Source: Niastella sp966212235
GTDB lineage: Bacteria; Bacteroidota; Bacteroidia; Chitinophagales; Chitinophagaceae
DNA length: 64,000 nt
NCBI GenBank assembly: GCA_966212235.1
Contig: CBIHPP010000013.1
Coordinates: forward strand, 1 to 64,000
Direction: 5' to 3'
Of the stretch, positions 45,301 through 54,600 are shown in pieces; within the stretch, counting starts at the first letter, position 1; each line of letters begins with the position of its first letter. The translations under genes were made by a program, and so were the position numbers. The notes under the pieces are model-generated. The model was not told the origin of the DNA and did no database searches. It worked only from the letters and a program-made list of their open reading frames with translations.

Positions 45301-45734
45301 AATTGAACGACGACCTGGTCTCCATAAAACCAAATACAACAGCAATCCTGATCTCGAATAGCGAATATTTTAGCGAAGGCACTTATGTTTTCTACCGGAA
45401 CGGCTATTATTATTTCATGTGGTCGAAGAACGACACCCGGAGCCCCGAATACCAGGTACGCTATGTAAGATCGACTTCCCCGGTAGGGCCGATCGATGCC
45501 TCCAAAGGCGAGATCATACTGAGCAAGGATGTTAGCAAAGGGATCTTTGCTACCGGTCATCATTCCGTGCTGCAGGTTCCCGGCAAAGACGAGTGGTACA
45601 TCGTATATCACCGGTTTAAACGTCCCGGTGGTATTTATAGGGGACCGGAAGCCGGCTACAACCGCGAAGTATGTATAGATAAACTGGAGTTTAACGAGGA
45701 TGGCAGCATCCGGAAAGTTATTCCTACGCTTTAA
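42375..45734 (+). CDS. Triple-domain GH43 fusion enzyme
   Basis: A 1119-residue secreted enzyme made of three GH43-type units. The start is TTG: an in-frame stop at 42360 rules out any earlier start and the signal peptide (MKRVLFFTLIALATLPGQAQ) begins exactly there. Unit A (~25-480) is a propeller plus DUF1349-like sandwich (NGDYPDPSIIREG, GIDPGHVPD, CLESPKLN), matching the separate gene at 2377. Unit B (~490-810) has GIRDPHIYRG, SAIDADITK and SCEAPHVW. Unit C (~815-1119) has LQGSYADPEILYAEK, NIDPDVFTDPKTGKTYLYWG and SEGTYVFYR. Units B and C match the two-domain gene at 29522. All three keep candidate Asp/Asp/Glu triads. It would strip several arabinose or xylose linkages at once. Confidence 0.9.
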   Translation: MKRVLFFTLIALATLPGQAQDYPKAILNGDYPDPSIIREGEDYYMTHSPFYYAPGFLIWHSKDLLNWEPVCRAITEYKGSAMAPDLVKYKGKYYIYYPADNTNWVVWADNIRGPWSKPIDLKVKGIDPGHVPDEKGNRYLYVNEGEVIQLTEDGLATIDKKKKVYEGWAYPKSWVTECMCLESPKLNFHNGYYYMTSAEGGTAGPATSHMAVAARSKSILGPWENSPYNPIVHTYSVDDNWWSKGHGTLIDDVNGNWWMVYHAYAKGFHTLGRQTLIEPVEWTSDGWYRTKATNPPVKPTTTIKHGLELSDDFKGDKLGVQWTFWKEFAPQALTFKQQSLFVAAKGTTPADGRLLLTTATDKNYETQVELITEKGNRAGLMLYYNEEAYAGVISDGSRFTIYRNAKDSVTVPNKMGKYCHVKIKNQGNNVTIWAGKDGKTWTSILENLDVSGLHHNKFGGFYALRIGLLSAGKGHARFNQFRYKNAVPQEKDMSAYLMVFHKDETHGLYMALSPDGYSFTALNNGKPVIAGDTIAMQKGIRDPHIYRGPDGGFYLAMTDLHVFAKRDGLRDTEWERDGKQYGWGNNRGLVLMKSWDLINWKRTNIQFDTLSAGLSEIGCAWAPETLYDEKKGKLMIYFTMRYKNEKNKLYYVYVNDDFNKIETLPQLLFQYPNPQISAIDADITKVGDKFRMFYVSHDGQAGIKQATSDKINSDYQFDARWYDPEKVSCEAPHVWRRIGENKWVLMYDIYGLNPHNFGFSETSDFVNFTDLGHFNEGVMKTTNFTSPKHAAIIHLTKEEATKLAQHWGLSYDFLTAPNKNNPVLQGSYADPEILYAEKTNRYYIYPTSDGFTNWSGTSFKAFSSKDLKSWKEEGVILDLERDVTWTHRNAWAPCIIEKKDKDGNYKYYYYFTAGQKIGVAVADNPTGPFKDFGKPLIDKLPDGVRGGQNIDPDVFTDPKTGKTYLYWGNAWMAVCELNDDLVSIKPNTTAILISNSEYFSEGTYVFYRNGYYYFMWSKNDTRSPEYQVRYVRSTSPVGPIDASKGEIILSKDVSKGIFATGHHSVLQVPGKDEWYIVYHRFKRPGGIYRGPEAGYNREVCIDKLEFNEDGSIRKVIPTL

Positions 45735-45736
45735 AA

Positions 45737-48700
45737 ATGTTTTCGACCATGAATTGTAATTGCATCAAGTCATTTTTACTGGTGGTTCTCTTAAATATTA
45801 AATTAACTGCGTTTACTCAGAAGAGCCACTATGATACTACCATTGCCTTGCCCGGTGTGCCCTGGCTTGATGAAACCATCGTTGAACAGAACCGCCTGCC
45901 GATGCATGCCAGTTTTTATAGTTTTGAAAACGAAGCCGTGGCGGCTAAAGGAGATTGGCGGGCATCTAAAAATTACCAAAGCCTTGATGGCGCCTGGCGG
46001 TTCAAATATGTTGACCGCCCGGCAGATCTACCCCAGGGATTTGAAAAGAACGATTTCAATGTTAGCCAATGGCCCTTATTCAATGTGCCTGCCAACTGGG
46101 AAATGAACGGATATGGATTCGCGACTTATACCACCTCCGGCTTCGAATTCCGCTACCTGCTGCGCCAACTCGAACCACCAGCAGTTCCTCTCAGCTTTGA
46201 TCCTACCGCCATTTACCGGCGGGAAGTAGTGATTCCGCAGGATTGGGATGGCAAACAGGTGCTAATGCATATTGGGGCCGCCAAATCCAACCTGTCTGTT
46301 TGGGTGAATGGGCAATATGTAGGTTATGGAGAAGACAGTAAACTACCTTCTGAATTTGATATCACACCCTACCTGCAAAAGGGTAAAAACCTGATCGCAC
46401 TCAAAGTGATGCGCTGGTGCGATGGTAATTATCTGGAAGATCAGGATATGTGGCGGCTTAGTGGCATCACACGTAGCTGCTTTTTGGTGGCGAGGAACCT
46501 CGTTCATCTGTATGATGTCGAACTGAAACCCGATCTTGACAGCTACTATAAAAATGCCACCCTGCAGGTTACCTGCCTGCTCAACCGCATACCTGAAAAA
46601 GGGATGAAAGCAGAAATAACACTGCTGAAAGACAACCAGGTTATCGTTACACAGGGGCGCGCTTTCGATTCGGCCAGGCTTTCATTTAACCTACCGGTAA
46701 CGGCTCCCTTATTATGGACGGCAGAAACACCCGCATTATACCAGGCACAGATCAGGATCAGGAATGCGAACAATCAGTTGCTGGAAATGACCACACAACC
46801 CGTAGGCTTCCGCAAGATTGAAATAAAGAATGGCTTGCTGCTCGTAAATGGGCGTCCTATCCTCATTAAAGGGGTGAACAGGCATGAATCAGATCCGCAA
46901 ACAGGCCATGTCATTTCACGGGAAGCCATGATCAAAGACATCCAGTTGATGAAACAATACAACATCAACTCGGTGAGAACATGCCATTATCCAAACAGCG
47001 AAACCTGGCTGGAACTCTGTGATCAGTACGGCCTGTATGTGGTGGGTGAAGCAAACATTGAATCACATGGAATGAGTTTTGATATTACGCGTACCCTAGG
47101 CAACCGCCCCAATTGGCTCAACGCCCACATGATACGGGTACAACGGATGGTAGAAAGAGACAAGAACCATCCCTCTATTATTATCTGGAGTATGGGCAAT
47201 GAAGCAGGCAATGGTTATAATTTCTACAACTGTTATTTGTGGATGAAACAGCGGGACAACAGCAGGCCGGTTCAATACGAAGGAGCCTGGTCTGACTATC
47301 GCCGCTTTGCCTGGCAATGGAATTCAGATGTTATTAACCCAATGTACCCTACGCCGGCAGCAATGCTTGAATATGTAAAGAGCAACCCGAAGCCCACACG
47401 CCCTTTTATCATGGTTGAGTATGCCCATGCTATGGGTAATTCTCTCGGTAATTTTACCGATTACTGGCAAATAATACGCAGCAACAAAAACAACTTCCAG
47501 GGCGGATACATCTGGGATTTTGTGGACCAGTGCTTCCAGCGGGTCAATAGCAAGGGAGATACCGTGTACACCTATGGTGGCGATTATGAACCCGAAGAGG
47601 CCATCACCAGGAATAACTACGCAGCCAAGGGCGTTTTTTATGCTAACCGTTCTCCTTATCCGCATGCATGGGAAATGAAAAAGGTGTACCAGGATATTCA
47701 TAGCACACTGGCAGGAACCGACTCTATCTCTATGTACAATGAAAAATTTTTCACAGACCTTTCCAATATCGGCTTGCAATGGGAACTGGTTGTAAATGGC
47801 AAACGGCAGCAAACAGGTGAGGTAAGCTATATTAATGTGCTGCCACAGCAATCAGGTACAATATATCTGCCTTATAAAAAAATCACAGATGGCGAAGCCT
47901 TCCTGAACCTGACCTATCGAACAAAACAGGCACAACCGCTTGTTCCTGCAGGACATATTGTGGCAACGGAGCAACTCCTTATCCATGCAGCACCACTGGC
48001 TGCTACAGCTATTCAAAACGAAGGCGGTATTTCCAGGGAAGAATTTTCAGGGAAATTGCAATTCACCAGCAGCAAGGTTTCCATCACTTTCAATAAAGCC
48101 ACCGGAGCAATCAACCAATACAGTTATAAGGGTGTTGCTATGCTGGACACAGCCTACGAGATCAGACCTAACTTCTGGCGTGCACCAAGCGATAATGATT
48201 TTGGTGCTAAAAACCCGCAAAAACTACAGGCATGGAAACAAGCTGGCATCACGCAGGAACTCCTGTCTTTCCGGGATACCATCAGCAATGGCCTGGGAAT
48301 AGTGAATGCAACCTACCGGCTTCCTTCCGTACAGGCTACCCTGCAGATTAACTATACCATTAATGCAGCAGGTAAGATCAAGGTGGAGCAATGGATCGAA
48401 GCAAATAAAGATACAGCCGTAAAGGTTGCCGTTATGCCCCGGTTCGGGATGCAGTGGATATTACCTCAGGGCTTCAACCAGGTGGAATACTACGGCAGGG
48501 GCCCACAGGAGAATTACCAGGACCGGAATTTTAGTGCACATGTTGGACTGTATAAGCAAACGGTAGATGAACAATACTTCCCTTATGTGATACCGCAGGA
48601 AACCGGCAATAAAACCGATATCCGCTGGTACAGGATCACCAATGCGAAAGGGAAAGGACTTTACATTCACTCAGACTCGCTGTTAAGCATCGGCGCCCTG

Positions 48701-48907
48701 CATTATTTTGACTCCGATCTCGACAATGGCGCCACAACTAACCAACGACATGCAGCTGATCTGCAGAAAAGACCGCAGACCCAGCTCAATATCGACTTAA
48801 GACAAATGGGGGTTGGAGGTATTGATAGCTGGGGAGCCATACCCTTGCGGCGTTACCTGCTTCCCTATGGCGATTACCACTTTAACTATATGATTGAACC
48901 ATTTTAA
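45737..48907 (+). CDS. GH2 beta-galactosidase, LacZ type
   Basis: A 1056-residue secreted enzyme with start codon 2 bases after the fusion gene (coupled). A second ATG at 45749 would also suit the signal peptide (CIKSFLLVVLLNIKLTAFTQ). Domains follow the LacZ plan: jelly-roll sugar-binding domain (YQSLDGAWRFKY, YRREVVIP), Ig-like domain, barrel with RHESDPQTGHV, acid/base E489 in WSMGNEAGNG and nucleophile E561 in VEYAHAMGNSLGNF, then the small-chain C-terminal domain (NFWRAPSDNDFG, VEYYGRGPQENYQDR). It would remove terminal beta-galactose. The loop after the first domain (TYTTSGFEFRYLLRQLEPPA) departs from the usual YTNVxYPF motif, so specificity may differ from lactose. Confidence 0.93.
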   Translation: MFSTMNCNCIKSFLLVVLLNIKLTAFTQKSHYDTTIALPGVPWLDETIVEQNRLPMHASFYSFENEAVAAKGDWRASKNYQSLDGAWRFKYVDRPADLPQGFEKNDFNVSQWPLFNVPANWEMNGYGFATYTTSGFEFRYLLRQLEPPAVPLSFDPTAIYRREVVIPQDWDGKQVLMHIGAAKSNLSVWVNGQYVGYGEDSKLPSEFDITPYLQKGKNLIALKVMRWCDGNYLEDQDMWRLSGITRSCFLVARNLVHLYDVELKPDLDSYYKNATLQVTCLLNRIPEKGMKAEITLLKDNQVIVTQGRAFDSARLSFNLPVTAPLLWTAETPALYQAQIRIRNANNQLLEMTTQPVGFRKIEIKNGLLLVNGRPILIKGVNRHESDPQTGHVISREAMIKDIQLMKQYNINSVRTCHYPNSETWLELCDQYGLYVVGEANIESHGMSFDITRTLGNRPNWLNAHMIRVQRMVERDKNHPSIIIWSMGNEAGNGYNFYNCYLWMKQRDNSRPVQYEGAWSDYRRFAWQWNSDVINPMYPTPAAMLEYVKSNPKPTRPFIMVEYAHAMGNSLGNFTDYWQIIRSNKNNFQGGYIWDFVDQCFQRVNSKGDTVYTYGGDYEPEEAITRNNYAAKGVFYANRSPYPHAWEMKKVYQDIHSTLAGTDSISMYNEKFFTDLSNIGLQWELVVNGKRQQTGEVSYINVLPQQSGTIYLPYKKITDGEAFLNLTYRTKQAQPLVPAGHIVATEQLLIHAAPLAATAIQNEGGISREEFSGKLQFTSSKVSITFNKATGAINQYSYKGVAMLDTAYEIRPNFWRAPSDNDFGAKNPQKLQAWKQAGITQELLSFRDTISNGLGIVNATYRLPSVQATLQINYTINAAGKIKVEQWIEANKDTAVKVAVMPRFGMQWILPQGFNQVEYYGRGPQENYQDRNFSAHVGLYKQTVDEQYFPYVIPQETGNKTDIRWYRITNAKGKGLYIHSDSLLSIGALHYFDSDLDNGATTNQRHAADLQKRPQTQLNIDLRQMGVGGIDSWGAIPLRRYLLPYGDYHFNYMIEPF

Positions 48908-48988
48908 AAATACTATTAAAATCATTTCGTCATTGCGAAATCCAGGCGGCCTGCAGTATACGATGGCTTACAAAAAATGATTTGAAAT

Positions 48989-51562
48989 ATGGGAAAAGAC
49001 AATACACGGATATTTTTTTTGATGCTGTTTTTGGCACCTGGCATCAATCAGGCCCTTTTCGCAAATGAGCCCGATTCCGTTTACCTGGTTTCCTACGCCA
49101 CGCTTCATGATAAAGGACGAAGCGGATTGCATTTTGCCTGGAGCGCTGATGGAAAGAATTGGAACCTGGTTGGCAACGGAAACGCTTATGTAAAATGTGA
49201 TTATGGGAACCAGAAATATATAAACAGCCCTTACCTGTTTCAGAATGTTTCCGGAATATGGCACTGTTTGTGGGGCCTCAATGATACGGTGAACCAGTTT
49301 GCGCATGTTTCTTCAATCGATCTGGTGACCTGGGGTAGTCAGGGGTATCCTTATTTGAAGCAAAAACAACAATTCCAGCGCCCTGTTGTACAGTATGATA
49401 AAAGCAGCCGGCAATATACAATTGCATTTCTATCGGGCAACCAGTACTTTACAATCAGTACCAGCGATTTTAAAATATTTGATGAGGCTGTAGCTTTACC
49501 TGCTGACGCGTATAAGGATGACCGGGTAACAGTTGCCCTGCCTGGCGCAGCTACCGTAACCGCCAATGTATGCAAGGTTGCCTGGCAGGTTGTTGCCAAA
49601 CTAACCGAAGCCTGGCAGATAAAGCAGTACAAAGACAAACAGGCAAAGGAATCATTCATACAGGACAGCATACGATTTGCAGGATTAAAGTCACTGAAGG
49701 CAACAGTTAGTTTGCAACCCGAAGATCGTAAGCCGATCTCAGAATTGCTTATAGGTATTTTCTTTGAGGACCTTAACTATGCGGCCGACGGCGGCCTGTA
49801 TGCGGAATTGCTGCAGAACCGGGATTTTGAATACGAACCCCGCGAAAAATTGTACCGCGATAGTAGCTGGAATAGCAAGCATTCCTGGACAACCAGCCGG
49901 CGGGAGGTTGGCTTTACAATCGACAGCACAGCGCCGCTCCATCCCAATAATCCGCACTACGCAGTGCTCGACACCAAACAACCCGGAGGTGCTTTGATCA
50001 ACAGCGGCTTTGATGGCATTCCATTGAAGCAGGGGGATCGATACGGGTTTTCTCTTTTTGCAAAGAACTATGATGGGAATAGCAAAGACCTGTTGGTGAA
50101 ACTGGTAACGCAAGAGGGAAATGTACTGGCACAGGCAAGAATACATATTGACTCGCGAAAGTGGAAAAAATACTCCACCATACTAATGGCTCATGCTAAC
50201 GAAAAAAATACGCGGCTTGAGCTGCAGCCATTGTCTGCTGGACGGTTAATGCTGGACGTTGTTTCGTTATTCCCTGAAAAGACATTCAAAAACAGGAAAA
50301 ACGGCTTGCGGGCCGATCTGGCAGAAACCATTGCTGCCATTCATCCCCGGTTCATTCGCTTTCCGGGTGGTTGTTTAGCGCACGGCGATGGTGTGGAAAA
50401 TATTTACCGTTGGAAAAATACCATTGGTCCCATTGAAACCCGCAAACCGCAGCCCAACATATGGGGTTATCATCAAACGGTGGGTTTGGGTTACTTTGAA
50501 TATTTCCGGTATTGCGAGGATATAGGGGCCGAGCCCTTGCCGGTGATTGCTGCCGGAGTTCCCTGCCAGAACTCAGGTTTGTTGACCGGGGTCTGCGGAC
50601 AGGCCGGAGGCATACCGATGAACCAAATGGACGAATATGTACAGGATATTCTTGATCTGATCGATTGGGCTAACGGGCCCGTTGATTCGAAGTGGGGAAA
50701 GATAAGGGCCGAAGCAGGCCACCCGGCGCCGTTTAACCTTAAATACATCGGTATCGGTAACGAAGATCTTATCTCGGATATTTTTTCAGCACGTTTTACT
50801 ATGATCTATAAAGCCCTTCAGCAAAAGCATCCTGAGATAAGTGTGATTGGTACTGTAGGGCCTACTTATGCTGGGACTGACTACGAACAAGGGTGGGCGA
50901 TAGCCAGCAAACTGAATGTTCCCCTGGTAGATGAGCACTATTACGAAAGTCCGGGTTGGTTTATCAACAACCAGCATTTTTATGACAATTATGATCGCAA
51001 TAAGCCGAAGGTATACCTGGGCGAATATGCTTCCCGCGGCAATACATTATACAATGCCCTTGCAGAAGCCCTGTACCTGACCAATGTTGAACGCAATGGC
51101 GATGTGGTGCGTATGACATCCTATGCGCCGTTGCTGGCAAAGGAAAAACATACCCAATGGAATCCCGACCTGATCTATTTCAACAATACGGAAGTAAAAC
51201 CAACAGTCAACTATGCCGTGCAGAAATTATTTGGCAACAATGCCGGCAATGAATATTTGCCTTCAGTCATAAAATTGTCGAATGAAGATGATGCAGTAAG
51301 AAAGCGGTTCGGTATTTCAGCTGTACGTGATACAGCCGATGGCGGCGTGGTGGTAAAGCTGGTTAACCTGTTGCCCGTTGCTACTTCGGTTACACTTGAC
51401 CTGGGGAACCTGGCGGCAGGTAGCAAAGCAGACAGGTCTGTGATTAAGGGCCGGCCAAACGAAAAGGTGGTGCCAGTAATAGTTACGGTGATGTCGATAG
51501 GCAACGTGCTGGAGGAAACATTGCCGCCTTACTCATTTACAGTATGGAAGATCCATAAATAG
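48989..51562 (+). CDS. GH51 alpha-L-arabinofuranosidase with N-terminal GH43-like half-propeller
   Basis: An 857-residue secreted enzyme. After a signal peptide (~residue 25, QALFA) residues ~28-190 look like two or three blades of a GH43 propeller (SVYLVSYATLHDKGRSGLHFA, FQRPVVQYDKSSRQYTIAF) with no catalytic triad, then a lysine-rich linker. The GH51 part begins KPISELLIGIFFEDLNYAAD, includes a CBM4-like sandwich (DSTAPLHPNNPHYAVLD) and a barrel with FIRFPGGCLAHGDGVEN, acid/base E592 in GIGNEDLI and nucleophile E679 in YLGEYAS. It cleaves terminal arabinofuranose from arabinan, arabinoxylan or arabinogalactan. The half-propeller may help substrate binding. It lies 81 bases after the GH2 gene. 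Confidence 0.92.
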   Translation: MGKDNTRIFFLMLFLAPGINQALFANEPDSVYLVSYATLHDKGRSGLHFAWSADGKNWNLVGNGNAYVKCDYGNQKYINSPYLFQNVSGIWHCLWGLNDTVNQFAHVSSIDLVTWGSQGYPYLKQKQQFQRPVVQYDKSSRQYTIAFLSGNQYFTISTSDFKIFDEAVALPADAYKDDRVTVALPGAATVTANVCKVAWQVVAKLTEAWQIKQYKDKQAKESFIQDSIRFAGLKSLKATVSLQPEDRKPISELLIGIFFEDLNYAADGGLYAELLQNRDFEYEPREKLYRDSSWNSKHSWTTSRREVGFTIDSTAPLHPNNPHYAVLDTKQPGGALINSGFDGIPLKQGDRYGFSLFAKNYDGNSKDLLVKLVTQEGNVLAQARIHIDSRKWKKYSTILMAHANEKNTRLELQPLSAGRLMLDVVSLFPEKTFKNRKNGLRADLAETIAAIHPRFIRFPGGCLAHGDGVENIYRWKNTIGPIETRKPQPNIWGYHQTVGLGYFEYFRYCEDIGAEPLPVIAAGVPCQNSGLLTGVCGQAGGIPMNQMDEYVQDILDLIDWANGPVDSKWGKIRAEAGHPAPFNLKYIGIGNEDLISDIFSARFTMIYKALQQKHPEISVIGTVGPTYAGTDYEQGWAIASKLNVPLVDEHYYESPGWFINNQHFYDNYDRNKPKVYLGEYASRGNTLYNALAEALYLTNVERNGDVVRMTSYAPLLAKEKHTQWNPDLIYFNNTEVKPTVNYAVQKLFGNNAGNEYLPSVIKLSNEDDAVRKRFGISAVRDTADGGVVVKLVNLLPVATSVTLDLGNLAAGSKADRSVIKGRPNEKVVPVIVTVMSIGNVLEETLPPYSFTVWKIHK

Positions 51563-51681
51563 AATTGGAAGGAAGATTTAAGCATCTCATGGAGGGAGTT
51601 TCTACTCCTTTCTTTCCTTCCTTGTTTACCGTAATTGCCCAAAAGGCATTGATACAAAAAAATTAAACCAAAACGATTGTT

Positions 51682-54600
51682 ATGTCTATGAGATTCTTTA
51701 TGCATGCCATTTTGCAGAAAACCAAAATGTTGAGCTGCCTGTGGGTAACAGGTTTTACTCTTTTAGTCAGTATAAATGCAATGGCACAACGCTTTGTGCA
51801 TCCGGGTATACCATTTACAAAGTATGACCTGGACCAGTTGAAAGCCAATATTACCAAAGAACCCTGGCTCACGGCTTACAATGCTTTTAAAAACGATTAC
51901 CGGTCGCAGCTTTCATACACGGGAAGCCCCCAGGCCACGGTGACCCGTGCTCCGAATTTGAATAACACGGTATGGATCAATGATATGATCGCCGTTCATC
52001 ACCTGGCCTTTATGTGGATCTTTACAGGCGACTCGGCTTATGCCCGCAGGGGGACTAACCTGCTGGATGCCTGGGCGGTGACCAATACGGTTTGGGGTGG
52101 TAATGAATCCATGCTCGATATTGGTGACCAGGTCCAATACTGGGCCACTGGCGCCGATATTCTGCGGGGCACGTTTCCCGGGTGGACAGATTCCAATACC
52201 GTTCACGTCAAGAATTATTTTGCCAATGTACTTTATCCTACCGCTTACGTGCCTTATCCGCTTCGCGACGCTAACAAAGGCGCCCTTCAGTTGAAAATAG
52301 CGCTGGCGGCAGCAGCTTTCCTGGATGATGCTACAAAATTCAATCAGGCCATCGATGTATACCGTATGGATGCCGGCGGGGGTATGCGCAATTCACTTAC
52401 AAACGGTGAAGTAGGGGATGCTGGGCGCGATGACCACTGGCGCGTTCAGGCGGCAGCCCTTGTTTGGGGCGCTGAGGTAGCTTACAAGCAGGGTATCGAC
52501 ATGTATGAAGAGCTGGACAAACGCGTTTTGGCTATTGGCGAGTTGTATAACAAATATTCATTTGTAGGTGATACCATGACCTATATTCCCATGGGCGGTT
52601 ATGCTTCTTTCTGGACCAACTGGGGAATTCCAACAGGTCTCAAGCAGGGCGACTATACTAATATTCTTCATGGAGCCTATAAGCTGCGCAAAGGTATTGC
52701 TACACCTTATAACGATATGATGCGGGCAGCATTAATGCAAACGGGTACCAGTTATTATACGCCTGCCGGCGGGGATTTTTTATACCTGAAATCGTCCGAT
52801 ACATCTACCGCAACAGCTCTTGCCCCGATTTATTATCCGGCAGATCATGTGCAACCGGTAACAAATCTTACCAATGTTGATATTGGCAATCCGGGTATTG
52901 CCGGTAGTGCTTCTTATAGCAACGGCGTATGGACTGTAAACGCAGCGGGCAATTCAACAAGCAGTGCATTCAATTATTCTTTCAAGAAAATGAGTGGTGA
53001 TGCCGGACTGGTGGTAAAAGTGAACAGCATGTCGCTAAGTTCGTCGGGTTGCGGCGTAATGATCCGCCAGTCACTGGCGCCTGGCTCCACTTTTTATGAC
53101 ATCTACCTGGCAGCCACGGGTGGTGTTGGCAGGCACTGGCAGCCGAAAGCGCCGTGGTGGCTCAAGATAGAACGGGTAGGCAATCGCATATTTACCTATC
53201 ATTCACCTGATGGGGTGAACTGGACCGGTCTTGGTTGTTGGTATTCCCCTTCGGGATATACTTCCGATCTGTATTATGGCTTTTATACACTTTCCAACAA
53301 TACTTCGGCATTGAATACAGCCGCCTTTACAAATGTAGGTTTCAGCCAGGCTGCTCCGGCGGGTTCTCCGGAGATCAGCAGTGCTACTTCGGTTACTGCT
53401 ACTGTTGGTTCTCCATTTAATTATACGATCACTGCCAACGGAAGCCCTGCTACCTATAATGCCAGTGGTTTGCCTGTAGGTTTAAGCATCAACACTGCAA
53501 CAGGAGTTATTTCAGGCACACCTGCTAATTTAGGTCAAAGCGAGATAACATTAGCGGCCACCAACGGCAGTGGTACCGGTACGGCTACTTTAATACTTAA
53601 TGTTATAGGGAATAGCGCTCCCGCGGTTCCGGATTCCCTGGTACGCACAGTAGTCAATACCACACAAATTAAACTCACGTGGAAGTCGTCAACAAATGCT
53701 ACCAGTTATTCGGTAAAGCGTTCGCTCACTCCTGGTGGGCCTTATACCGCTATTCAAACCGGTATTAATATCACCAGCTTTACCGATGCAGCTCCTGTTC
53801 CGGAAGTGAACAACTATTATGTAGTAACAGCTCTTACCGGTACACTGGAGAGCGGTACATCAAACGAAGTATTTGCTGCTGTGCCGCCTGCAATTCCCGG
53901 CAAGCCGGTAGTTACCAGCAAAAACGGGCAGATAGACCTAACCTGGGGCGCAGCCAACGGTGCGGCTTCCTATAAAGTAAAACGTTCGCTTGTTACTGGT
54001 GGGCCTTACACGGTCATTGCACAGGTATCAGCTAACAGCTATGCTGATTCGAATGTTACCAACGGCACCGGGTATTATTACGTGGTTTCATCCCTGGGTA
54101 GCACTTCAGAAAGTGCTAATTCATTGGAATCATTTGGTGTGCCGGGTTCTAATGCAGCTACATGGAGTGCTGATCCTAATAGCGAAGTGTGGAGCGAAGC
54201 GGGCAACTGGATGGAGAACAGCGTACCGCAAAGCCCTGCTATTCTAACGTTCAGGAGCACTGTAGATAGTGTTTTGACCAATGACCTCACAAACCTCGAG
54301 GTTTCAAGGATGCTGTTTGATACAACTGCCAGTGCTTATACCATTAATGGTAACAGCTTTACTTTGAAGACTGACCTGGTAAATACATCTTCCAATACAC
54401 AAACAATAACAACACCAATTACTATAAACAATCAGGTGAATGTAACTGCCGGTTCACTCATCAAATTCACGGGTGTTCTCAGTGGTTCGGGCGGTTTAAC
54501 CAAAAATGGCAGTGGCGTTCTTCATTTGTCCGGGCAAAATACTTACTCGGGCAATACGATTCTTACAGGAGCGGTAGCTATTGCAGGTACCGGTACGGGA

